Positions 1 to 5,405 of a DNA stretch of 11,071 nucleotides are shown here, in pieces. The translations under genes were made by a program, and so were the position numbers. The stretch's first letter is position 1. Each line of letters starts with the position of its first letter. Origin of the DNA: DASXTB01 sp036505615 (GTDB lineage Bacteria > Acidobacteriota > UBA6911 > JACQSX01); assembly GCA_036505615.1 (NCBI GenBank), contig DASXTB010000019.1, forward strand, positions 1 through 11,071. Reading direction: 5' to 3'. The notes under the pieces were generated by a model. That model did not search any database. It had not been told where the DNA came from and saw only the letters and a list, made by a program, of their open reading frames with translations.

Positions 1-123
1 CTCCGATTCTGTTTTAGCCAGCGGCAGTGACGCAGCATCAAAGTTCCCCGGCCCGCGCCGCTGCCCCAGGCCGGAGAAAGCCAGCGGCAGAGCTACACTG
101 ATCATCATTAATGTTCGTCTCAT
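1..123 (-). CDS. N-terminal part of an exported protein (cut by window edge)
   Basis: Reading leftward from an ATG at 123 the frame stays open for 41 codons to the window edge. The product starts MRRTLMMISVALPLAFSG, a good signal peptide: two arginines, a hydrophobic stretch at about residues 5-18, then a Gly/Arg-rich turn. A clear Shine-Dalgarno sequence, AGGAG, lies 7 bases before the ATG (131-135), and this decides the start. The following residues, NFDAASLPLAKTESE, resemble the beginning of the exported O-methyltransferase-like proteins of Verrucomicrobia, where a similar 'PLPKTEAEK' stretch precedes the methyltransferase fold. That is recall from a very short segment and could be wrong. 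The gene is divergent from the amine oxidase, with about 70 bases between the two starts. The rest of the protein is outside the window. Confidence 0.7.
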   Translation of the reverse strand, partial: MRRTLMMISVALPLAFSGLGQRRGPGNFDAASLPLAKTESE

Positions 124-130
124 GGGTTTT

Positions 131-135
131 CTCCT
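131..135 (-). promoter_or_regulatory. Ribosome binding site of the left-edge exported protein
   Basis: AGGAG on the minus strand, 7 bases from the ATG at 123. It lies in the 69-base divergent spacer (124-192), which must hold the promoters of both flanking genes. I could not pick out convincing -35/-10 boxes. Confidence 0.7.
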
Positions 136-192
136 GTAGCGTTGAACCCCTCGCGTTCTTTTATTCTAACTCCGCTTGCTATCATCCACTTA

Positions 193-1845
193 ATGACCCC
201 AACTCAGACAGCAGATGTCTTGATCCTCGGCGCGGGAGCCGCCGGTCTGGCGGCCGCGCGAGAACTCACTGCCGCCGGTCTGAATATTTGCATCCTCGAA
301 GCCCGCGACCGCGTGGGCGGCCGCGTGTGGACTGTTCACCACCCGGGGGTGCCGGCGCCCATCGAGCTCGGTGCGGAGTTCGTCCACGGCAAACCTCCGG
401 AGATTTGGCAGATTCTCAAAGCAGCAAACCTGAAAGTCTATCGCGCCAATGGACGAGCCTGGCGCCGCGCCGGCAAACGATGGGTCAGCGCCAATGAGGC
501 CTGGGAAGCGATTGATAAAGTAATTGCGCCCATGCGGCGGATTCGTAGAGACCAAACGATCGCCCAGTACTTAAGCGGTTCGCGAATTCCCGCGCGTGAC
601 GCTGGGAGAGCCTCTACGAGCGGGCAGGAGACCCAGCGTGTCTCACGTATCGGTCGCAAGGGCACCCTTAGGAGCGCACACAGCGGAAGCGCGCGCGTCC
701 TCCGTTCCCTCCCACGCTGGCAACGCGAACTCATCCTCTCCTACTTTGAAGGCTTTCACGCAGGCCGGCTGGAGACCATGAGCGTGCGTGCGCTTGTCCA
801 GGCGGAACAGGCAGCCAGGGCAATCGAAGGGGATACCACGTACCGCCTGGTGGACGGCTATTCACATCTGACCGAATGGCTTGCCGCCTCCCTTCATTGC
901 GCCGGCTGCGTGCTCCATCTGCATACGGTCGTGGAGGAAGTGCGTTGGAAAAAGAATCGGGTCGAAGTCACGGCGCGGACTACTCGCGAAGGAGCGGACG
1001 CGGCCGCGCGATACGGAGAACGTCAGGTGTTCACGGCGCCGCGCGCGATCGTGACGTTGCCTTTAGGTGTGCTTCAGGCCCGTGCAGGCACACCCGGCGC
1101 AGTGATATTCAACCCCGGCCTGGGCGAGAAAAGAAGGGCAATTGATCGACTGGCTATGGGAGACATAGTCAAAGTGGTCCTATGCTTCCGCGATCGCTTC
1201 TGGGGCGATCCCGTGTCATCGTCCCGGATAGCGGCACTTGACGGCCGCAATTTACCCGACTTCGGCTTTCTCCTCACAAATGACGATGTGATGCCCACCT
1301 GGTGGGGCCTTGCTCCCATGATCGCGCCAGTTCTCGTCGGCTGGGCCGGCGGTCATCGCGCCGAAGCTTTCTTGTCGGCTTGTTACAGCAACGCCTCCCT
1401 CGGCAACCGCCACCCTCCGCGCCAATCCGCAATCCACAATTCGCAATCCGCAATCGAAGACATTCGAGACTTCGAAGTCAAGCCCCTCCTGGGAAACAAT
1501 GATCCCGTCACGGCCGAAACTCTCAAGGCACTGGCCAGGATCCTGCAAATCTCACCTGACGCTCTTGCCGGCCTTCTGCTCGCCTCCTATCTTCACGACT
1601 GGAGCGCTGACCCTTTCTCCCGCGGTGCTTACAGCTACGTCCCGGTTGGCGCATTATCCGCGCAAAAGATTTTGGCCGAGCCACTCGAGCAGACACTTTA
1701 CTTTGCCGGCGAAGCAACCGACACAACCCACCAGCAAGGCACCGTCCACGCCGCGCTTGCTACTGGTTATCGCGCCGCCCACCAAGTTCTCTCTGGTGTG
1801 GTCAAACCAAATGGCGATGTTTCTGGGTTCCCTTGGCGCGCATAA
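193..1845 (+). CDS. FAD-dependent amine oxidase (flavin monoamine/polyamine oxidase family)
   Basis: Predicted to oxidise a primary or secondary amine (mono- or polyamine) to an imine, using FAD and O2. The substrate cannot be told from sequence. From the ATG at 193 the protein has 550 residues. A Rossmann FAD motif GAGAAG sits at residues 13-18. E36 (in LEARDRVGGR, 35-44) should bind the ADP ribose, and ELGAEFVHG (58-66) is the second flavin contact. The lysine of 'MGDIVKVVL' fits the conserved active-site lysine of the family. The C-terminal FAD motif YFAGEATD with the GTVHAALATGYRAA helix lies at about 503-530. An in-frame TTG at 142 would add 17 residues unlike the family, so 193 is preferred. 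No strong Shine-Dalgarno is visible and no signal peptide is present. The protein is longer than typical (about 430-500 residues) because of insertions at about 132-174 and 394-437 that match no family block. All cofactor motifs are kept, so it may still be active. Confidence 0.9.
   Translation: MTPTQTADVLILGAGAAGLAAARELTAAGLNICILEARDRVGGRVWTVHHPGVPAPIELGAEFVHGKPPEIWQILKAANLKVYRANGRAWRRAGKRWVSANEAWEAIDKVIAPMRRIRRDQTIAQYLSGSRIPARDAGRASTSGQETQRVSRIGRKGTLRSAHSGSARVLRSLPRWQRELILSYFEGFHAGRLETMSVRALVQAEQAARAIEGDTTYRLVDGYSHLTEWLAASLHCAGCVLHLHTVVEEVRWKKNRVEVTARTTREGADAAARYGERQVFTAPRAIVTLPLGVLQARAGTPGAVIFNPGLGEKRRAIDRLAMGDIVKVVLCFRDRFWGDPVSSSRIAALDGRNLPDFGFLLTNDDVMPTWWGLAPMIAPVLVGWAGGHRAEAFLSACYSNASLGNRHPPRQSAIHNSQSAIEDIRDFEVKPLLGNNDPVTAETLKALARILQISPDALAGLLLASYLHDWSADPFSRGAYSYVPVGALSAQKILAEPLEQTLYFAGEATDTTHQQGTVHAALATGYRAAHQVLSGVVKPNGDVSGFPWRA
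599..639 (+). repeat. Inverted repeat inside an in-frame insertion of the amine oxidase gene
   Basis: ACGCTGGG (599-606) pairs perfectly with CCCAGCGT (632-639) around a 25-base loop. It lies in a stretch (about 590-715) coding for an Arg/Ser/Gly-rich segment with no counterpart in the family. I read this as a small repeat that entered in frame. An ordinary variable loop is the alternative. Confidence 0.45.
1423..1457 (+). repeat. Heptanucleotide tandem repeat (CAATCCG) within the amine oxidase gene
   Basis: Five consecutive 7-base units: CAATCCG, CAATCCA, CAATTCG, CAATCCG, CAATCGA. Three units make 21 bases, so the encoded peptide repeats every seven residues (QSAIHNS then QSAI). The stretch lies in the second insertion of the oxidase. 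Units of this type are common dispersed repeats in environmental bacterial genomes (recall). Confidence 0.85.
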
Positions 1846-2153
1846 AGTTTACAATTCGGTCGAAACCGTTGGCGTTCGGGAGAGACGGCCTGAGGACTGT
1901 CTCTTTTGAGTCTGAGGTACAGCACCACTCCGATGACAGCCATTAGCGTTTCCAGAGTGAGCTCGAGGGGCATGTGATTCCAAAGTGCCAGGCCCATTTT
2001 CGGTGAATTTTTTCCTGCTAGCGGAAGACCAGCGACGTGCACGAGCCCATCGAGAACGAAATGGGAAAGGACGAGCGCTGCGACTACCAGGAAGATGCGC
2101 GTTCGGGCCAGGCTCTGGGTTCGGGAGACTAGAAGTAGGCGTGAGCGATGCAT
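1767..2153 (-). pseudogene. C-terminal remnant of an integral membrane protein
   Basis: Residues about 16-84 of this frame (nucleotides 1902-2108) look like the last third of a small polytopic membrane protein found in many bacteria, a permease or metal-dependent-hydrolase-like family of about 200 residues. There is a hydrophobic helix with 'SHFVLDGLVH', a 'PLAGKNSPKMGLALWN' loop, and a last helix ending 'VLYLRLKRD'. Family members carry further N-terminal helices, with GHFG near the start, and these are missing. Upstream, where they should be, lies a dispersed repeat (2175-2202). The ATG at 2153 has no Shine-Dalgarno. The tail beyond residue 84 is translated from a hairpin repeat (1879-1903) and then overlaps 79 bases of the oxidase 3' end on the other strand. 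I call it a 5'-deleted relic. A short functional protein is possible but less likely. Confidence 0.6.
1879..1903 (-). repeat. Hairpin repeat, GAGACGGCC family
   Basis: Read on the minus strand it matches 7564-7588 on the plus strand at 23 of 25 positions and resembles 7420-7445. The two sides form an imperfect stem (GAGAC...GTCTC). It supplies the final codons of the membrane-protein remnant, which suggests it moved into that gene. Confidence 0.7.
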
Positions 2154-2174
2154 CGTGAAGCTATACTGCTACCA

Positions 2175-2202
2175 CTTTGTGTCCTCCGTGTCCTTGGTGG
2201 TT
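2175..2202 (+). repeat. Dispersed repeat 'GTGTCCTTGGTGG', copy 1
   Basis: Matches 10790-10817 at 23 of 28 positions, and four of the five differences are C/T changes. In both copies a T-run and a CAACCAC or CACCAC end follow. The same theme in reverse orientation (GGACACCAAG) recurs at 2283-2292. The membrane-protein remnant stops making sense at this point. Confidence 0.7.
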
Positions 2203-2283
2203 CAAGCGTTTTTCAACCACAACAGGAGCAGAATGTGTTTTCCTCGCACTCGCACCTGTACGAACCACGGGGCGGGCACAAAG

Positions 2284-2321
2284 GACACCAAGAAAATCCT
2301 AAAATTTCTTTCGCAAAATCT
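2284..2321 (+). repeat. Direct repeat R, copy 1 (upstream of the hypothetical gene)
   Basis: A 38-base segment from GACACCAAGAAAATCCT to TTTCGCAAAATCT. It is almost identical to 3189-3227, with one substitution and one extra A in the other copy. It ends 36 bases before the ATG of the gene at 2358, so it may contain leader or promoter sequence. Confidence 0.85.
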
Positions 2322-2345
2322 GAGGAACGCCAGTTTAGTTAGGAA

Positions 2346-2352
2346 AAGGAGG
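2346..2352 (+). promoter_or_regulatory. Strong ribosome binding site
   Basis: AAGGAGG followed by 5 bases and ATG at 2358. This is the best Shine-Dalgarno in the window and it fixes the start of the hypothetical gene. Confidence 0.85.
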
Positions 2353-2357
2353 ACAAA

Positions 2358-2963
2358 ATGTCCATTTATGACGCAGATGAGTTGGCAGAAAACGCTCGGC
2401 AGGAGCGAATTGAGAAACTGAGGAAGAAGGTGGAGTCGTTGGGCGGCAGCTCGACTTTCATCTCCGACGACTGCCCTTCTGAAATTGAGGAGAACTTCTT
2501 AAAACACGTGATCGCTTATGAGGAGGCCGCGGAGGTGCCGCTCTTTGATACGCTGCTCAGCAGTGGAATTTCCCTGCCTCGACCCGAGGAACTCGGCGAG
2601 GAGCAGCTTACTGCGAAGCTTTGGGAGCTGATCAACGCTCTGTCGTTGCTAAGGGTCTATCTCGATAGCACCAATCATCTTAGTGATCGAGAACTCTATA
2701 CCAAGCTCTGGTGCGATGTGCTACGCGAGCCGACCGTCCTGATACCGGATCAGCCCTCATTCAGCTACCACCTGGACATGGTGGGCAGCGGCAGTGAGGA
2801 AGACATCGCGCTGTACCTGAAGTATTACGCCGATGAGGACTATCGGCAAGACTGGGCGAAGGACTGGCCCGACGACCCAGTACCGCCGCACGAGACGCCT
2901 CCCTTCGACCGCGACCGGCACTTGCCCCAGTCGGATATGGATGAGCCTCTTCTGATGAACTGA
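2358..2963 (+). CDS. Conserved acidic hypothetical protein, 201 residues
   Basis: I do not know a function for this protein. It is soluble, acidic and without signal peptide or membrane helix. Residues 1-30 are charged and probably helical (DADELAENARQERIEKLRKK). The middle (about 45-125) is helix-rich, with 'LWELINALSLLRVYLDSTNHLSDRELYTKLW'-like amphipathic segments (about 87-118). The C-terminal third is aromatic and acidic (SYHLDMVGSGSEEDIALYLK, YYADEDYRQDWAKDWPDD). It ends Pro/Asp-rich (HLPQSDMDEPLL). I have an impression of similar unannotated proteins in other environmental bacteria, with 'HLSDRELY' and 'MVGSGSEED' conserved, but cannot confirm it. A perfect Shine-Dalgarno, an intact frame and normal codon use argue for a real gene. 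It lies next to repeat R and upstream of a cluster of broken genes, and stands alone on its strand. Confidence 0.8.
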   Translation: MSIYDADELAENARQERIEKLRKKVESLGGSSTFISDDCPSEIEENFLKHVIAYEEAAEVPLFDTLLSSGISLPRPEELGEEQLTAKLWELINALSLLRVYLDSTNHLSDRELYTKLWCDVLREPTVLIPDQPSFSYHLDMVGSGSEEDIALYLKYYADEDYRQDWAKDWPDDPVPPHETPPFDRDRHLPQSDMDEPLLMN

Positions 2964-3020
2964 AGTGCGACGAATTCATGGGGCGCTACTTTTCACCGCG
3001 AAAATCGAAGATTTGGTTTG

Positions 3021-3083
3021 GACGCCGAAGGCGTCGAAGAGAATAGCCGGGGGCAGAGCGCGTTTTCTGCGCGGCGCCCCCGG
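3021..3083 (+). repeat. Two-hairpin structured element, copy A
   Basis: Hairpin 1 is GACGCC, loop GAA, GGCGTC (3021-3035). After the linker GAAGAGAATAG comes hairpin 2: outer stem CCGGGGGC (3047-3054) with GCCCCCGG (3076-3083), inner stem GCGC (3058-3061) with GCGC (3069-3072), T-rich loop. Copy B lies at 10992-11057 with the same layout and linker, and a changed but still paired stem position. It sits about 60 bases after the hypothetical gene. The lack of a T-run argues against a simple terminator. Confidence 0.8.
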
Positions 3084-3106
3084 TCGACTTTACCATAGTG
3101 AAATCC

Positions 3107-3146
3107 GCACCCTGTAGGGGTGCAACAAATCTCCCGATGATTTGTT
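3107..3146 (+). repeat. Tandem hairpins
   Basis: GCACCC (3107-3112), loop TGTAG, GGGTGC (3118-3123) is followed directly by AACAAATC (3124-3131), 7-base loop, GATTTGTT (3139-3146). Both stems are perfect. A weaker third stem may follow in GGCGCCCTTGGGTGGG. The layout recalls the three-hairpin element at 9070-9156. Confidence 0.65.
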
Positions 3147-3188
3147 GGCGCCCTTGGGTGGGTAGAAGCCTTTCACCAAGGACACAAC

Positions 3189-3227
3189 GACACCAAGAAA
3201 ATCCTGAAATTTCTTTCGCAAAAATCT
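3189..3227 (+). repeat. Direct repeat R, copy 2
   Basis: A near-identical copy of 2284-2321, in the same orientation. An extra CACCAAGGACACAAC stretch precedes it (3174-3188). The DUF2442-like tail begins about 15 bases after it, so the repeat borders, and may have caused, that gene's truncation. Confidence 0.85.
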
Positions 3228-3241
3228 TTAGGCAATTTTGG

Positions 3242-3331
3242 GTGCATCCGGAGTTTCACACACTGGTATGGCCAAACGGCGCAGACCTGGCTCCGGAGTT
3301 CCTTCACCGGAATGTCCGAATATCTGCCTAA
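3242..3331 (+). pseudogene. C-terminal fragment of a DUF2442-like protein
   Basis: The frame reads VHPEFHTLVWPNGADLAPE and then FLHRNVRISA, stopping at TAA 3329-3331. This matches the end of DUF2442 proteins as I know them: a 'DPELGTIVWPNGADLAPDVLYE' type ending after the strand that contacts the partner. DUF2442 proteins are about 80-100 residues and often pair with a DUF4160 protein in a putative toxin-antitoxin module. Only some 30 residues remain. The upstream part of the frame is repeat R. The stop codon abuts the ATG of the hsdM fragment, but no functional coupling is likely since both are broken. The assignment is from motif recall. Confidence 0.6.
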
Positions 3332-3666
3332 ATGAGTAACCACTCCCAGCAGATCGTCCAGAAGCTTTGGAATTACTGCAACATCCTGCGCGATGACGGT
3401 CTCTCTTACGGCGACTACGTCGAGCAGCTCACGTTCCTGCTGTTCCTCAAGATGGCCTACGAGCCGACGCAGCCTCCCTGGAGTCGGCGCATTCCAGCCA
3501 GCTGTGACTGGCCCAGCCTGATGGCCAAAGACGGGGAGAAAGTCACTATCGAACGACGCTGGAAAAGCTGGGCAAGGAAAAGGGGATGCTGGGACTGATC
3601 TTCAGAAAGGCCCACAACAAGATCCAGGACCCGGCCAAGCTGCGGCGGCTGATCGCCGACCTAATT
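3332..3666 (+). pseudogene. hsdM: 5' fragment of type I restriction-modification methyltransferase HsdM, frameshifted
   Basis: The first 70 or so residues (MSNHSQQIVQKLWNYCNILR, then DDGLSYGDYVEQLTFLLFLK) are the typical N-terminal helical domain of an HsdM N6-adenine methyltransferase. At about 3541-3546 the reading frame changes. The expected 'HYRTTLEKLGKEKGMLGLIF' and 'RKAHNKIQDPAKLRRLIADL' continue in another frame up to 3666, consistent with loss of one base after GAGAAAGT. After 'DLI' homology ends. The catalytic domain with the SAM-binding and NPPF motifs is missing, as are hsdS and hsdR. Intact HsdM is about 490 residues, and about 110 remain. No Shine-Dalgarno is evident. It is clearly non-functional. 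It abuts a DUF2442 remnant and faces an antitoxin remnant. Confidence 0.85.
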
Positions 3667-3710
3667 TCAGAGAGAAGCCTGATCGTGCAAAGGCAGACGA
3701 AACCTTGGCA

Positions 3711-3827
3711 AACGGCCTTTCCGTTTCGGGTAATGACAATCGGGCCCTCCGTCTCACATCGTTCCAAGTAAGCTCCCAATCGGGCTTTCACATCCGCCAG
3801 CGGCGCGATTCTCATACGATCGGACAT
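3711..3827 (-). pseudogene. 5' fragment of a Phd/YefM-family antitoxin
   Basis: Starting at ATG 3827 (or at 3815), the frame gives MRIAPLADVKARLGAYLE followed by RCETEGPIVITRNGKAV. This is the DNA-binding N-terminal half of a type II Phd/YefM antitoxin. After residue 39 the expected 'AVLL' strand and the toxin-binding helix are absent. The frame runs on into unrelated sequence and then into antisense of the hsdM fragment, ending at 3546. Intact members are about 75-95 residues. No toxin gene (PIN, RelE or Doc) follows. The antitoxin and hsdM fragments point at each other and meet within 3667-3710, which looks like a deletion or insertion scar. Confidence 0.75.
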
Positions 3828-3860
3828 CCTGGCAATTTGCCTCTCTTATTCAATTCTGCC

Positions 3861-3957
3861 GCCCGCCTACGGCGGGCTCTCTCCGGTTGCGGATGGGGTT
3901 CCGACAACACAGGGCTAACGCCCTGCGCTACAATCTCTCTGCCCCGCCGACCGGGGC
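3861..3957 (-). repeat. Three-hairpin repeat, diverged copy
   Basis: It comprises GCCCGCC-TAC-GGCGGGC (3861-3877), CAGGGC-TAAC-GCCCTG (3910-3925) and GCCCC-7 bases-GGGGC (3941-3957). Read on the minus strand, an AGCCC hairpin is followed by a GGCAGAATTG or GCAGAGAGATTG linker, and a TAGC box precedes the central stem. The same order (AGCCCC hairpin, GGCGTAATGTTAGC linker, central stem with a four-base GTAA loop) is seen at 9070-9156. Together with 3958-4115, in which I see only a small hairpin CCGAC/GTCGG (4007-4022), it fills the gap before the transporter end. Confidence 0.65.
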
Positions 3958-4115
3958 TCATCGGTTGGTCATCGAGCGCCCTTAACAGCAAAAATTTGTG
4001 AGCATTCCGACTCACTTGTCGGTCAAAATCTAATACCAACGCAGGAGATGATATTCGGGCAAATGGCCCTAAGCGGTGGGTGGGAAACGGAGCTAACTCT
4101 TATTGCTCAGGGGCG

Positions 4116-5324
4116 TTACAATTTTTTCTCACGTTCTGACGCCTCGAAACGACTGGCGAAGAACAGGGATACGGCGGCCAAAATCGCGAGCACTCCAGCA
4201 GTGTAAAAGGCGAATCGATAATCCTGGAAGCGATCGAACACTCGCCCTCCAATGATAGGACCGAGGATGCCGGCTGTGCCCCAGGCCGTGAAGAGCATAC
4301 CGTAGTTCATTCCAAGATAGCGGGTTCCATAAAAGTCTGCGGTCGCCGACGCGAATACTGACAACTGCGTGCCATAGCACCAGTAGACGATGGCCACCAG
4401 CACATAAAAAAGGACTAGTTCCCGACGCAACCAAAAGAGCAATGGCATGGCGACTGCGGATGAAAGGATCATGAGTCTTAGTGTGGCCAGGCGGCCGAGC
4501 GAGTCGGAAAGCCATCCAGACAGAATTCGTCCTCCAGCATTACCGATAGCGCCAATGGTAATGGCAAACGTCGCGGCGGCTGCCCCCAGGCCGGCATTTC
4601 GGGCGAAGGGAACAAGCTGGCTTATCGTCATCAAACCGGCCGTGGTACCGAGGCAGTAAGCCACCCACAGCGCGTAGAACGTAGGCGTGCGCAGCATCGC
4701 TGCCGTCGGGACGTCACTGGTGGCCGAAGCAACCGCGCGGGCTTGCGGCCGGGTCACTAAACGCTGGTACCCATCGGGGGGATTTCGTATCAGCCACGTG
4801 CCCAGCATAGTCATCACAAAGAACACGCCACTGAGTAGGGTAAACGTTTCTCTCCAACCTACTCGGCCGATCATACTACTGGCAACGGGCCCGAAAATTG
4901 CCGAGCCGGCTCCGTAGCCGGCCACCATGATGCCCACTACCAGACCGCGCTTGTCGGGAAACCACTTTGAGGCCACCGGAATTGGAGTCGCGTAACCAAA
5001 ACCATTACCCAACCCCACCACCACGCCAAACGTGAGATACAGGTAGGGCAAGGATGTCGTAAGGCTCGCCAGCCAGAAGCCGGCACTGACCAGGAAGCCG
5101 CCGATGAAGGCGCAGATTCGCGGTCCGTAGAGATCCTGGATACGTCCTGCCAGCACGAACGTGACAGCAAAAACGAAGATAGCGATGGTAAACACCCATG
5201 AAGTCTGCGCCCGCTTCCATCCAAATTCTTTCTCCAGCGGAAGAACAAACACGCTCCATGCGTAGAGAGTGCCCAGAGCAAGGTTCATGCAAACGCCGCC
5301 AATAACCGGGAGCCAGCGATTCAT
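4116..5324 (-). CDS. Major facilitator superfamily transporter, OxlT (oxalate/formate antiporter)-like
   Basis: An inner-membrane carrier of 402 residues with about 12 hydrophobic helices, probably moving a small organic anion. It starts at ATG 5324 (MNRWLPVIGGVCMNLALGTL), where helix 1 begins. A TTG at 5405 would add 27 polar residues unlike the family. OxlT-family features are 'LALGTLYAWSVF' in helix 1, loop motif A GRIQDLYGPR between helices 2 and 3, 'RGLVVGIMVAGYGAGSAIFG' in the region of helix 5, a second motif 'GRILSGWLSDSLGR', and 'FYGTRYLGMNYGMLFTAWGT' near helix 11. In OxlT a helix-11 lysine binds oxalate. Here the aligned position looks like the W of 'FTAWG', so I do not expect oxalate as the substrate. 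The substrate is unknown. Length is typical and no damage is seen. The TPR fragment ends 81 bases upstream of the start. No clear Shine-Dalgarno. Confidence 0.88.
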   Translation of the reverse strand: MNRWLPVIGGVCMNLALGTLYAWSVFVLPLEKEFGWKRAQTSWVFTIAIFVFAVTFVLAGRIQDLYGPRICAFIGGFLVSAGFWLASLTTSLPYLYLTFGVVVGLGNGFGYATPIPVASKWFPDKRGLVVGIMVAGYGAGSAIFGPVASSMIGRVGWRETFTLLSGVFFVMTMLGTWLIRNPPDGYQRLVTRPQARAVASATSDVPTAAMLRTPTFYALWVAYCLGTTAGLMTISQLVPFARNAGLGAAAATFAITIGAIGNAGGRILSGWLSDSLGRLATLRLMILSSAVAMPLLFWLRRELVLFYVLVAIVYWCYGTQLSVFASATADFYGTRYLGMNYGMLFTAWGTAGILGPIIGGRVFDRFQDYRFAFYTAGVLAILAAVSLFFASRFEASEREKKL

Positions 5325-5405
5325 CTTGTCAGTTTCGGCCAGCCTGCGAGACAGGCGATGAGGAGAATGGTACGATACTGCCCGAAAACTCTTTCCGTTG
5401 TCCAA

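Noticed and set aside
1499..1909. Open frame of 136 codons on the plus strand overlapping the amine oxidase end
   Set aside because: It is a Ser/Pro/Thr-rich shadow of the oxidase reading frame.
3021..3083. Rho-independent terminator of the hypothetical gene
   Set aside because: No T-run follows the stems, and the same element stands upstream of the sulfatase at 10992-11057, which is not after a gene end.
3812..4039. Minus-strand frame of 75 codons upstream of the antitoxin fragment
   Set aside because: Most of it reads through the three-hairpin repeat 3861-3957, and it has no family resemblance.
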